Shown here piece after piece: positions 49,412 to 60,250 of a stretch of DNA of 64,000 nt. The notes under the pieces are model-generated. The model saw nothing but the letters and a program-made list of their open reading frames with translations, was not told where the DNA came from and searched no databases. A program made the position numbers and the translations under genes. The stretch comes from Drosophila pseudoobscura (taxonomy: Eukaryota; Arthropoda; Insecta; Diptera; Drosophilidae). The stretch covers positions 21,213,001 through 21,277,000 of the forward strand of contig NC_046683.1 of assembly GCF_009870125.1 (NCBI RefSeq), written 5' to 3'. The first letter of the stretch is position 1, and every line of letters begins with the position of its first letter.

Positions 49412-51635
49412 GGCTCAGTTCTCAGTCCAAAAGGAGTCCTTGATCTGTGTGGGGTGGCTTCTGGGCAGGGACAGGCAGGGGACAACTACAACGACAACAG
49501 CAAACAGATCAGATCAAGGAGGGAACAGGGACAGCTTCAACCCCACTCCCAGGGCAACAAACATCAGTAGAAACGCTTCGTAGAATTGCAAATAAAAGAT
49601 TTATTTTATATCAAAAACAAAATATTGCAATATCAAAGCCCAGCTGAAAAAAACAGACCCCAAGAACACAAGCAAAAAATTTCGGAAAAAGTTGAATTGA
49701 AAAAGAAGAAATCAAAAGAAAAAGCAGCGAGCCTGTACCCGGTCCCCGGTCCCCGACATTTAGTGTATATAAAAATCCTGAACTTCGTGGCCTGAAAAGC
49801 GGTAGAAAACTAAAAATTTGATTCAACAACATACAAAGAATTTTTGCAAATACATAAATAACTTTCGGCAAACTTATCCCCTGTGCAGAGAACCCTTAAG
49901 CAAATGCTGCTCCTTTAAAACAAAATTAAAAAATTAAATTAAGTCCACACATCCATTACTCAGTGTTTCGATAATTCTTTATTATATATATGCATGTGTG
50001 AGTGTTTCTAAATTCGATAATTTGGACTTAATTATTGGTTTGCCGGGAGAGGTCGATGTGTCCATGTGGTTGTGTGTAAAAAAAAAGAACAAAAACTAAA
50101 AAATAATTTAAAAAGAAAGAGAAACAAGAAACACCAAAACTTACAGCGAAAGCGAAGTGAAAACTAGTTCTATATTTAAAATTCGTCTTTCGTGTGCAAT
50201 ATATTTCATCTAGACAAAGAGCAACAACACCAATACTACTTAACGATAATCGCGATTAACGATAACGATAACTGATAGCTGGAAAGGAGGTAATCGCCAT
50301 CGCACCATAAAAAATCACTTAAAAACAAACTAAACACTAACTTAAATTAAATTAAAGCTACGAGCTACAAACGGCTTTTTAGAGACTAAGATGAAACCCC
50401 ACAAATAAAAGAACTAACATAATTGAACCATAAAAAGGAGATGACGAACACAGAAGGGAAACAACGCAAAGTGAAGCTGAATGCTGCATTGTGAAAACGT
50501 ACTTATGATAAATGCTAAATATTAGTCAAATTAAACAAAAACCAAACGAAAGAACAGAAACAATTACACGTGTAAAGAAGGCAAGAGAGAGAAAATGTGA
50601 AAGCGATATACGAGAAGAACACCAAACACCAAACAAGTTCCACATCTACATATGTTGTTCCGTTACCCAGCGAAAGGGGGAATACCCTAGGGAATTATTT
50701 GTCCTTTGTTTCCTTCTTCAGGTCTTTTGTTTGGTCTGAGAAAATCAGAACTAGTCTCAAAAAGTTTTACAAAAAGCAAAGGATCTACTTAAGGCCATCC
50801 AAGCACCACTCTTCTTCAATCTGGGGGTGGCGGTGCTGGACATTGGCGAATAATAAATATCTCAAGTTTGTTTAATTTTGTGCGTATTTTCTAGTTTAAG
50901 TGGAGGATCCCCTGACTCCTGCCCCCGCACATCAACCATCTCCTCTTCCTTGCCCACGATCCCCCTGCCACGCAAAAACAGCGAAAGCCAACCAACCAAC
51001 CAATCAATCAACCAGCCAAGAAATACTTGCTATCTATATATATATATACATACTTATGATATATATATATACTTTTTGTTGCCTACATTGTTTTTATACC
51101 TATATATATGTATATGAGATATATATTATGTAACTTATTTATTTATTGTATTTATGTAAATGATATATTAACCAAACACACCCACACATACCGCGCCCCC
51201 ACACACATAAACAGACTGCGACAGTACGAGTAAATATGTGTACATAACTCAATTTGTTTCCAGCAGAAAAGCAAAAGAAACAGCAACAAATGTGCAAATA
51301 GCCACGCCCACACAAAGAACAACAAATTTTTGGAAATGCAACGTAAATACCAATAAAAGTGTAAAACAAGACAAATTATTTATTTATTTGTAAATGAGAA
51401 CAAAGAACAACCTACTATATATATTTCTTCTGGCTTAACTATTAGTTAAAATTATAATTGTTGGATATTTTACTAACGTTAAAAAAAGCAAACAAAACAA
51501 ACGCAAAAAAGGCAAACAAAAAAAACAGGAGAAAAAACGAAAAATAAAATGCAAAAATAAAATTGAGAACAAAAAATTGCAATCCTTTCTTTTGGCAACA
51601 AACTGCCAGCATCGGTGGTAATCCTTCCAAATTCA
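49412..51635 (+). other. Usp2 3' untranslated and downstream region
   Basis: A-rich, non-coding sequence after the Usp2 stop. AATAAA at 49591-49596 is a plausible early polyadenylation signal, and many further A-rich stretches follow. TA-rich simple repeats occur at about 51035-51130. No ORF is supported. Confidence 0.45.
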
Positions 51636-51985
51636 TAGCCTGTTCACACTAGGGTTGCGTCATGCGTCTTTGTTTCTAGTCGGAGACGCAGTCACCTGAG
51701 GCCATAAAGAAACTGCTGGATATATGGGAAGAGATCGTCGACGGTTTTAATGGTGTGCGGAAGAGCTCCCACACTCTACAAAGAAATGGTTGAAAATAAT
51801 AGCTCAATTTGAGCATCAGGCCTCTTTTGTCAATTCCCGCCTTTTTCCATAATTTCCATGTTGATTTCATCTTCAGCTGACACGTAAATCAGATCTTCTC
51901 ATGACACCATAACCTACGGACTCCCGTGGAAACGGTTATTTTGTGCCATTGTGATTTCGATATCGTGGCAGTGTAAACAGGCTAT
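51636..51985. mobile_element. MITE-like element with 16-bp terminal inverted repeats
   Basis: ATAGCCTGTTCACACT (51636-51651) and AGTGTAAACAGGCTAT (51970-51985) are inverted repeats matching at 15 of 16 positions, 350 bases apart overall. TA at both outer ends may be the target duplication. The interior has no transposase. Confidence 0.65.
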
Positions 51986-52878
51986 AGATCTGCACTGAAA
52001 GACAGAGACAGCATGAGACAATTCGATAAATAAGTGTTGGTAGACTGCACTGATAGCACTTTAAAGTTAAAGCACCATCGACCTTTAGTTAAACAAATTG
52101 TTTTACTTGCAAAGCACGATTCTGGCGCTTCGGGAGCGTTGAATTACTTTTATTTATCTCACCCTCGCTGCTTTTCCCATAAGGTTTTCACCAACTATTA
52201 GTTAGTTTTACTGAAGTCTAGTGGAATCCGAACGTTTGCAACAATCGGATTCGTGCCAGGGGTCTACGAAACAAAATCTTGGAATATTCAGTTTGGCTTT
52301 CATATATTTTGATTTTCATTTAATAAAAGTGAACTTATTATTGTTTTGCGACAACTCACTCTTACATCTAAAAAATATATAACTGCTAAATTTTATTTAC
52401 TGACGCCTGCCTTTATCTGTCTACACATGTGTGTGGGTCGTGTGTGTGTCTGGGGAGGTGTGTCTGTGGGTGCCTCTGCGGCGACCTCAAACGGTTTCAT
52501 AACTAACAGAGAACTATGCAAATATATGTAATTACAAAATATTTAATTTTGCACGGCTCTAAGCGTGGTGGCGGGGAGTGTTGGGGGTATTAGTATTAGG
52601 CCTCATTTTAGGCGGCCACCTGGCGACGGCTCCCCGGATGAGCAATCACCAGAGGGTGGCTTTTGTGTTATATGTTTGGTTTGGGACGGGCCAGGGCGAG
52701 GTAAAGTTAAGTTTGTAGAGCACCGGTACCCCCGTCCGCGTCTGCCAAGCAAAAGGCAACAGTTTAACAAAAAAGGCAACAAGTCAACTGAGCGCCACTT
52801 GCATGCACTGAAACGTTTCGAGGTCGTCAAGGACAATGGCAACAGCTGCCAGAAGGCAGCGTTGCCACTGTCCATCGA

Positions 52879-53760
52879 TCATTTGTTCCCGTCCTTCTCG
52901 GCCTTGTCCGCCTTGGCACTAGCACGCGTTGCCTTCTTGTCCTCGTACATCTTGATCAGTTCGTTCTTGCTGGGAATCGGCTTGATGTGTCCCCGTTGCA
53001 CCAGATACTTGATGGACACAGTGGTGCCGCCTGCAGGTAAAAAGGGTAAATAGATTAATGGAGCGGGCCTCCAAATCGGGACTAGCCTTACCCAACGTAA
53101 GAGCGTATCGCAATGGGGTAGCCACTTTATAGCACAGATAAGCGATGGCATAGTGTCCCATGTCCGAGGACTGTACCTTCTCAATAATGGTTTCGCTAAG
53201 ATGCACGTACTGCAGCAGCGAGGGCACATCTACTCCGCTAAGACGAGACAAGACAAGACAAGACATTTACCATCACTGAGTCCTGAGTTTGGGGAATTCT
53301 CCAAAACGAACCTCTTCGACAAATAGTAGAAGCCGCCGAACCAGCCGATCGAGGTCACGCAATGGACCGGGATCAGCACATACCAATACTGCTTGTACAT
53401 GTGCCTGAACTTTGCGAACAGCCCCTTGCTTGCTGCATCCCCAAAAAGGTCTGTGGCCGTTGTGGATGAAGCGTTGCTGTCCGTCTTGTTGGTGGCAACT
53501 GGAGCTGGCGTCGGCTGTGTGGACTTGTGACCAAGGCTTCTGCTTCTCGTGAATAGCCACGGGCTTTGCAGGTAGCGTGTAGCTGGGGTTGTCGTGCAAT
53601 GAGGTGGTGCTAGGTCGCGGTTCCTCCCGCTCCAGTTGCTGCCACCGAAAAGGCATCTTGTGTTGGATTTCGTAGTCAAACTATGCGTCAAAAAGCGAGC
53701 AAATGTGCGCTGCTGCGCACCATGCCCAATGAGTCGTGTGAGCTGTGACATGGTTGCCAT
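52879..53760 (-). CDS. FAM210-like mitochondrial inner-membrane protein (DUF1279)
   Basis: Exons 53760-53312, 53237-53092 and 53030-52879 give 248 codons. The N-terminus (MATMSQLTRLIGHGAQQRTFARFL) is arginine-rich without acids, a mitochondrial targeting signal. The DUF1279 domain follows around residues 115-215: a membrane segment (YWYVLIPVHCVTSIGWFGGF), then GVDVPSLLQ, YKVATPLRYALTLGGT and SIKYLVQRGHI, close to vertebrate FAM210A/B (KIATPARYTVTLGGT). The lysine- and alanine-rich C-terminal helix is typical. FAM210A helps mitochondrial translation and cristae and muscle or bone mass in mammals; the fly role is not known to me. The gene is divergent from Trmt10A, with 657 bases between their start codons. 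Confidence 0.9.
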
Positions 53761-54417
53761 GATTGAGCGCGTGTCTTCTGGTCAGGATTGACCTGAAGCG
53801 TGCAATGCTACCAAGTAAAGTACGGTGCCAGCAGAAGCTAGCCGTTGTTCTATTGACTGTTGAGCTGATGAATATTCTCGCTCGTTCCAAAAAGAACGAA
53901 CTGTTTGATGTTGTCGACTGGACGTTCGCCTGCTTTTCGTCTAAACTTCACACAGCCACTTCCATGAACCGGCACAATACAATATATCTCCTGATGATGA
54001 ATATATGTTGATTTATCGATATACATGCTATTCAATAGTGTGGTGAAAGGCAAATAAACGTGCGTTTTTGGGCGCAGCACGTAGACCATCAGATGGTGAT
54101 GGCCGTATGACATTAGCTGGCTGTTCGTGTTGGAAAATATTTAATTTTGTCAGAAATAGTGTCACAGCTAATCGGGTTTTGGAGTAATTTAGCGTTCTGT
54201 CCCATGCAATCTCTGTGTCCTACAAAGTCCTACATCCTGCATCCGTCGTCCGTACCTGCCATTTCGGTTATAAACGCGGCAACTAAAATAGACTAAAAAT
54301 AATGTCATGCGGCCACAATGATTTCGGCTATCGATCTCAGTTAGTTCACAGCTGATGCTGGCTACCGCCAATACACGTTTTTTGAGCTGATCTTTAAGGA
54401 TAGCGAACAGAAGAGCC

Positions 54418-55400
54418 ATGGAGGCCACCGAACAGTCCCAGACGCCGCTGCAGCCGGCAGTCCTCAGCCTAAACAACTGTCCCGGAACTACGCCCGGCAC
54501 CCCGCAGAGCAAGAACCAACTGAAGAAGCAGAAAAAACTGGCCGAGTTTGCGGAGCTCAAGAAGTTGCGTCGGGAGCGGGAGCGGCAACGCAAGAAGCAG
54601 AAACGTCGGGAGGCTAAGGAACAGGGATTGCCCGTGCGAGTAGGACCCTCGCGCAAGGAGCTGAAACGGCGCCAGGTGGCCAGCGCGGAGAACGGGTTGG
54701 CAACCTTCAGCGTGGCCATCGATCTGGACTACGACGACCTAATGCAGGAGCGGGACATAGCCAAGTGCGTGAAGCAGTGCTTGCGAATCTACACCATTAA
54801 CCGACGGAGTGCGCAGCCGGGACGTCTCCACTTCACGGGGATTAAGCGGAACGGACACATCCACGAGTGCTTCAAGAAAAACGACGGCTGGGAGAACTGG
54901 AACGTGGAATACCACTTTGATCGCACCCACGCCGACTTGTTCGAGAAGCAGAAGCTCGTGTACCTCACCTGCGAGTCCGACAAACTGCTAGACAAGGTGC
55001 AACCCGACTGCACCTACGTTATTGGCGGCCTGGTCGACCATAATCACTTCAAGGGCCTCTGCCACTCCCGGGCCACGGAGGCGGGCTTGACCACGGCCCG
55101 CCTGCCGCTCAGCGAGCATGTAGACATGAAGACGCGCGCCGTACTTAGTACCTACCATGGTGTGTATTTGCATTTCCTATTCCCAATCCGCCAGGTTCCA
55201 TTCTTAACACTATCTTTGGCTTTCAAGTGTTCGAGCTGCTTAACAAAGTGGCTGCGGGCCAGGACTGGACCTCGGCCATTCTCGAAACGATCCCATTGCG
55301 AAAGGGCGCCAAGGCCAAGACGACGACCAACGAGCAGGAGCTGGATGCCAACTCCGAGTCAGAGACCGAAACCCAGGTCGACCTGAAGGCGGACAGTTGA
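54418..55400 (+). CDS. Trmt10A: tRNA (guanine-9-N1)-methyltransferase Trmt10A
   Basis: Two exons, 54418-55159 and 55228-55400, encode 304 codons. The enzyme methylates N1 of G9 in cytosolic tRNAs using S-adenosylmethionine. The N-terminus is a basic, lysine/arginine-rich helix (residues about 37-85) that binds tRNA. A SPOUT domain follows, with VAIDLDYDDLM, the catalytic-side aspartate in YVIGGLVDHN (residues about 200-209), and the knot segment ARLPLSEHVDMKTRAVLSTYHVFELL that binds the cofactor; the only intron falls inside HV. The acidic tail (SESETETQ) is common in the family. The D. melanogaster gene is CG14618, adjacent to Usp2 (CG14619), which agrees with this order. Confidence 0.95.
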
Positions 55401-55645
55401 CCCCGATCAAAGCGTTTTGAGGTCTTTTTTGATTTTTATTTTAGTTTCTCTTGTTTTTATAAAATCACATTTAGTTTTGTTTCGAAAATTAAATTACAAC
55501 TTAAAATACATAGTGCAAATAATAGTTATAATAAAATATATTTTTACATTTCGTTCTACAACGTGCGATGATGGCCTCAGCGACAAAGATCGCCAGTGAA
55601 ACACTGATGTTTTCCTAATTTGCTCCACTCTTCCACTTATGTGTT

Positions 55646-55665
55646 TGTATACCCTTGCAGAGGGG
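55646..55665 (-). repeat. Terminal-type sequence of an interspersed element
   Basis: GTATACCCTTGCAGAGGGG resembles the CCCTCTGCAAGGGTATA end of DINE-type repeats, here read in reverse. Only the end is recognisable. Confidence 0.35.
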
Positions 55666-55948
55666 ACGAGTTCAATGTTACATTTAATTGTATAAGCCTC
55701 TTTTATCCAGACGGTTATAGTAGGGCAGTCCAGAATCTGCACAAATGGTGAGGATCACCCGTGACCGAGAAGGATGGATCAGGTTCGCTCCATCAGTTTA
55801 AAAGGAACAGAAAATTAGCACGACAGATTAATTGATCAGTTGTTTTGAAGAAATCAAATATATGACTCAAAAATAATGATTATCAAGAGTTTCTATTTTT
55901 TCGCTCAAACAAAACCAGAAAAGGGGAGAAAAGATGTATACAAATCAT

Positions 55949-56427
55949 AGCTCGCAAACAACGGTCAACACTTTTTCCCTTTGCTGTCTCGTCACTGACA
56001 AAACAGAGAAAGACCACGCTGACAAGGCTCTCCCTGAGCAGAACAATTTTTGTCTCTTCGCTTGTAGTAAGTGTTTCTGGTTTTCGGTTGAGCCGTCACA
56101 CGATCGTGTCTCACAATAACAACTTAGAGTGACACTTTTGATCAAGCGCTCACAGCAAAAGTGTCTTTAGATGAACAGAACCAAAAAAGTGTCCGAGTAG
56201 TGTATTTAGATTTTTTTCATGTATATTTTAATTTATTCATGTTTTCCGCATCTATTGAGCTATTGTTTATTCGTTCGCTCGCGATAAGATGCTCAGTGAA
56301 AAACAGGAACAAAAATTAAGTGAAAAAGAGCGAATTGAGCAAAAACATATTTGATCTTTTCGGGTCTTTTCTGTCCCTTTTATCAGACACGCCGAAAGTA
56401 TCAATCGTTATTTGCGAGGTCTGATAA
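55949..56427 (+). mobile_element. Inverted-terminal-repeat element, copy 2
   Basis: The left end (CTCGCAAACAACGGTCAACA, 55949 on) and the right end (reverse complement CTCGCAAATAACGATTGATA, to 56427) are imperfect inverted repeats of about 25 bases, making a 480-bp element. The interior matches copy 1 at 37.6-38.2 kb in opposite orientation, including the palindrome ACACGATCGTGT. No transposase is encoded. Confidence 0.75.
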
Positions 56428-57354
56428 AAATACTTGGATCAACCGTCTTTGCTGAAGGATGGATTACTGAATCCTCTTGTATTGTCTATTGCCACTGCAG
56501 CCGACTTTTGCAGATCCCTTTTTTACAGAACGGTTGCTCGTCGGCAGAGGCTTTAAGGCTCTTTAGGGGTTAGGTTTTAGGAATATTCATTGGTGATAAT
56601 TACTACTTTTGAGTTATATTTATAATAGCTATTCATACTGTTTATGTTTGAGCAGTTTAAAGTAAAGCTCAATAATAACGATTATCGCACAGGCTATATA
56701 TATATATTTTTTTGCTGCTTTTAATAATTTCAAGTTAAAAATTTGGTGTAGCACAAATGTAGTTTTTTGTAGATTGGTTCTGGGTAAAAAGTTAAAGGGT
56801 TGAAAATCCTTTCGCGATTGGCAGGTTGGATAATAAAATAATTAATTATACCCTCTGTATTCATATTTAATATCTTAGTAATATGAATTAATTTAACTTT
56901 GAAATATCTGCTTAAATTCGCAAAATTATTTTCGCCCCCACGTCAGTTTTAGTAAATATTTCAGGCTTCTGAGCGCTCTCGTTTGGCTTTTCAACCAAAT
57001 TTTACGACAGCCTGGAGCCAGCTCCAAAGCCAGCCCAAAAAAATAGTCGTGTACCATTGTAAAGTTTGGGCGTTACCCATCTGACCATTTGTATTGTCTT
57101 TGGTTGTGCACATTGAATATGGTTTAATACATCTAAGACGAATTTCATTTAAATCGGACGACCCTTTCGAGAGATTGGCAAACTAACAAGCACCACTTTG
57201 AATTTGCGGAAGATGTTTCAATCGAATTGTACAGATTGCAGCTAGTATTATTAGTTATTATAGGCATTACTAAACCGATTAACAAAGTAGAGACCTGCAA
57301 CGACATGGATTTAAATCCGGATTACAATATTTACTAATCTGTTCTGGTCGTCCG

Positions 57355-57395
57355 ACTGCAAGGGTATATATGTAAGCTTCGGGGTGCCGAAGTAT
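57355..57395 (+). repeat. Helitron/Helentron-type 3' hairpin end
   Basis: CTGCAAGGGTATATATGTAA is followed by CTTCGGGGTGCCGAAG (57377-57392), a six-pair stem with a four-base loop. Such a short hairpin near the 3' end is typical of Helitron-related repeats, and the leading CTGCAAGGGTATA matches the DINE family. Confidence 0.5.
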
Positions 57396-58562
57396 GCTAT
57401 AAATTGCCGTTATTTTCGTTGGTTTTATTCTCTTTTCTGTGTATTGCATAGGTATATGTTTGTGCACGTACATGTATATGGGCCTATAGAAAGCAGAGGA
57501 TCTTGAACTCAAAAATACATGTGACACGGGTGTGGAAAGTGGGCTTAGACTGTCCCTAGCCACTGTGTCTAGACCTGCACCATTTTGTTCTTGCTCTTCT
57601 TTTGATTAATATTTTGTTGGTGTGTTTTGCATTTTGTTGATGTAAATGTAGATTGGGTTTTTTTTGTGTGTGTGTGTGTTTTTTTTTTGTCATTTCGAAT
57701 CGGAACACAGATTAAGTAGCTAAGGGCCTTACATTGTCATCTACAGATATACATATAAGAAACATACATATATATTCATACATATACATATACATACATA
57801 TGTGTGTGTCTGTGTGCATGGGGTGGATATGTACATACATGTGGCATACTGTCTTTCCTGTCCCATCTCTGTTTCTGTTCTAGCGTTTAGCGTCGTTAGC
57901 GGGCGGGGAAGGGGGTGGAGGCAGGGGGAGGCAGGAAAGTGAAACACAAATAGATGTACAAACTAAACATAATGTATGAAAGAAGTAAGTAAGAAGAAGT
58001 AAAAGCACATCTTATTTAGTGGACAAACAAACAAATTTGTAAATGGCCGTCGAAAAAGGCAAACACAAAATATTAAACGTTGCAACGATTACGCTTAGGG
58101 GTCGCATTTGGAGGACCTATCGAAAGTCAGCTTTAATCGAAAATTCGAAACAAGATTCTTTCTGTTCCGATCACTGGAAACTGGAAACACTAAAATTTAA
58201 TTGTACATACATATACAAATATACTCGTACGTACATATGCATGCATGCATGTGGCTGTATAGTATATAGCAGTAGCAAAATATATATGACCATCAGGTCT
58301 GCAGATCTGCAGTAAGAAATATGGCATGCCAATCTCCACCAGGGATATATCTTTTCCATCAGAGTGTGTCTGTTTCTGAGGCTGTGTCTGTGTGCATTTC
58401 TGTCCGTTCCGTCTTGCGTTGTTGTCTGTCTCCTGGTTGTTTGTGTGTGTGTGTGTTCGTGTAGGTTATAGTATATGCATTTAGTTACTGTAATAGCTTT
58501 ATAATACGGCAAATCGGTGCTGGAGCTGGAGCTGGAGCTGGAGCTAGGACCGGAACCGATAA
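57396..58562. other. Downstream region of the RETREG-like gene
   Basis: Simple-repeat-rich sequence (GT, TATG and poly-T tracts), probably including the 3' untranslated region of the minus-strand gene. A GGAGCT hexamer repeat (four units plus) lies at 58520-58548 next to the stop codon. Confidence 0.4.
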
Positions 58563-60151
58563 TTACTTAAAGTCATCCGTTTCGAGTATCTCAAAATCAC
58601 TCTCGTCGGACGAGTCCAAGGCGGTGACTATGCGCCGCTGCTGCGGCTGCTGCTGCTGAGACCCAGCATCCACGGCCTCCACAGCATTGTTGCCACCCGC
58701 TCCCCACTGCACCAGGCCGGAGACAAGGCTAGGCAGCAGCTTGCCACTGCTGGCCAGTAGCGCCTGGGCCTGGCTTTTAACGGCCAAAGCCACCAGCTCG
58801 CTGGCCGGGTCAGAGATCTGGTGTGCGGGCCCGGAGGTGAGTTGCCGCAGCTGGGGTCCATCGCCGGCATCGACGGTGGTGTGATCAGGGAACTGCAGGC
58901 CCTTGGAGAGACTCTCCTCCGACGAGGACGAGGTGGTGGACAGCGAAGAGTCGCGCTTGAAGTGGCCCTTGCGGAAGTCCATGTCTGAGGAGGAGCTGGC
59001 ATCCGACTGGCCCCGTTTGGGGTTGGCTGCCAGAGAGGAGACAGAAGCCCCCTCCCGCCTCTGCTGGGCGAGCGGGGCCAGCTCGTCGTCCTCGTCCGTG
59101 GAGTTCTCATCAATCTCGGGTATCACATCTGGTATGAGCAGCTCCGAAGGTATGTCGTCACTGCCCTCGTCCTCCTCCTCGACATCGGTGGGTGAGCTGA
59201 TGGTGGCCACATCGCTGGCCCGTTCCAGAACAAACAGATTCGACTCATTCACATCGGGCAGGAACTCGTCCTCCACCTCCGACTCCAGGTTATTGTAGTT
59301 GAGCTTTTCTGACCACTGGAAATCTGCAAGGATATTTTGTTCAGTCAGTTGCTGCATTGCCCCAGGTCTACCTACAACCACTCACCTTGCACCTTGTGCT
59401 CTATCTTCAGCAACTTAAAGTTATACTTGGTGGAGACCAGTGCGGACAGCACTAGAAGCGTCAGCACCACCGTGGACCCAGATATGATGTGGCCCAGCAC
59501 GGCCAAGGTGGCAAGGCAGCCAGTGCTCACCGCGCAGAACATGCTCGGGCTGTTCCTGCGCCAGTCGTCTGCCCTCCGTCCCCAACTCTCGAGCTTGCTG
59601 CGCACCTCGGGCGTAAGTACGATGCGGAAGCTGCAGCGCGTCCAGTACAGCCAGTAGCTGAGAAGGCCAAGGAACAGCACTCCAAGGGGTCGAACCCTGC
59701 AAGTAATAGGACTATCAGTGCCAGCTGAAGAGCAGTGGAGCAGTAGGAGTGTAGATTTCGACTGTAGATGCCAACGACTCGATCGGAACTGCACAAAGAA
59801 GCCCGAACATCTCTCAACTCTATTATTACGTTTAGGGCAATAATTAATAACTAATGTGTCTAAGCTTATACTAGATTCCGTATGTGTGGGGTTGTGTATT
59901 GTGTTGCGTTCGTGCAAAACATGTTCTAGCAGGAAGCATACCCAGTCTTGTTCCCCAGATCTGGTCAAACCTGGTTGAGCCAGCGAGCGTATTTTCGGAT
60001 ACATTGGATTGTGTGTTTTTTGGATTGCTGATTCTCATTAGCCGTCCATGTGAACCCGTGTGTGAACTCTGTGGCGGCTGCTGGTGGCGGACCAGACTCG
60101 TTCGCAACAGCCGGAAGTACCAGTTGCCTCCATAGTCGATATCGACGCCAT
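58563..60151 (-). CDS. RETREG/FAM134-like ER-phagy receptor
   Basis: Two coding exons are certain: 59696-59386 and 59323-58563. They encode the second hairpin of a reticulon-homology domain (SMFCAVSTGCLATLAVLGHI then STVVLTLLVLSAL), the amphipathic stretch before it, a long acidic serine-rich cytosolic tail, and the C-terminal SDFEILETDDFK, whose FEIL core is an LC3-interacting region like FELL of mammalian FAM134B. Such proteins curve ER membrane and deliver it to autophagosomes. The second exon must be entered in phase 2. A short ATG exon 60151-60093 (MASISTMEATGTSGCCERV) meets that phase with a weak GTCCGC donor, giving 376 codons, but it leaves the first membrane hairpin unusually short, so another 5' exon is possible. 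DRE-like sites near 60232 support a promoter there. Confidence 0.8.
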
Positions 60152-60231
60152 TTGCTAGCCAACAGATGGGTTCGATCACTGACGTTGATGCCCCAGTCAG
60201 TCTGGTATTCTCTATAAAAAATACTAGAAAG

Positions 60232-60250
60232 CTATCGATACTTCGATAAA
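60232..60250 (-). promoter_or_regulatory. DRE cluster upstream of the RETREG-like gene
   Basis: GCTATCGATACTTCGATAAA holds one full DRE (TATCGATA) and one half site about 80 bases upstream of the proposed start codon, consistent with a DREF-type core promoter. Confidence 0.5.

Noticed and set aside
59372-60004. Read-through of the RETREG-like exon to a Met at 60004
   Set aside because: The added residues include intron sequence (ending at a clear TTGCAG acceptor), and no membrane segment precedes it. A spliced 5' exon fits better.
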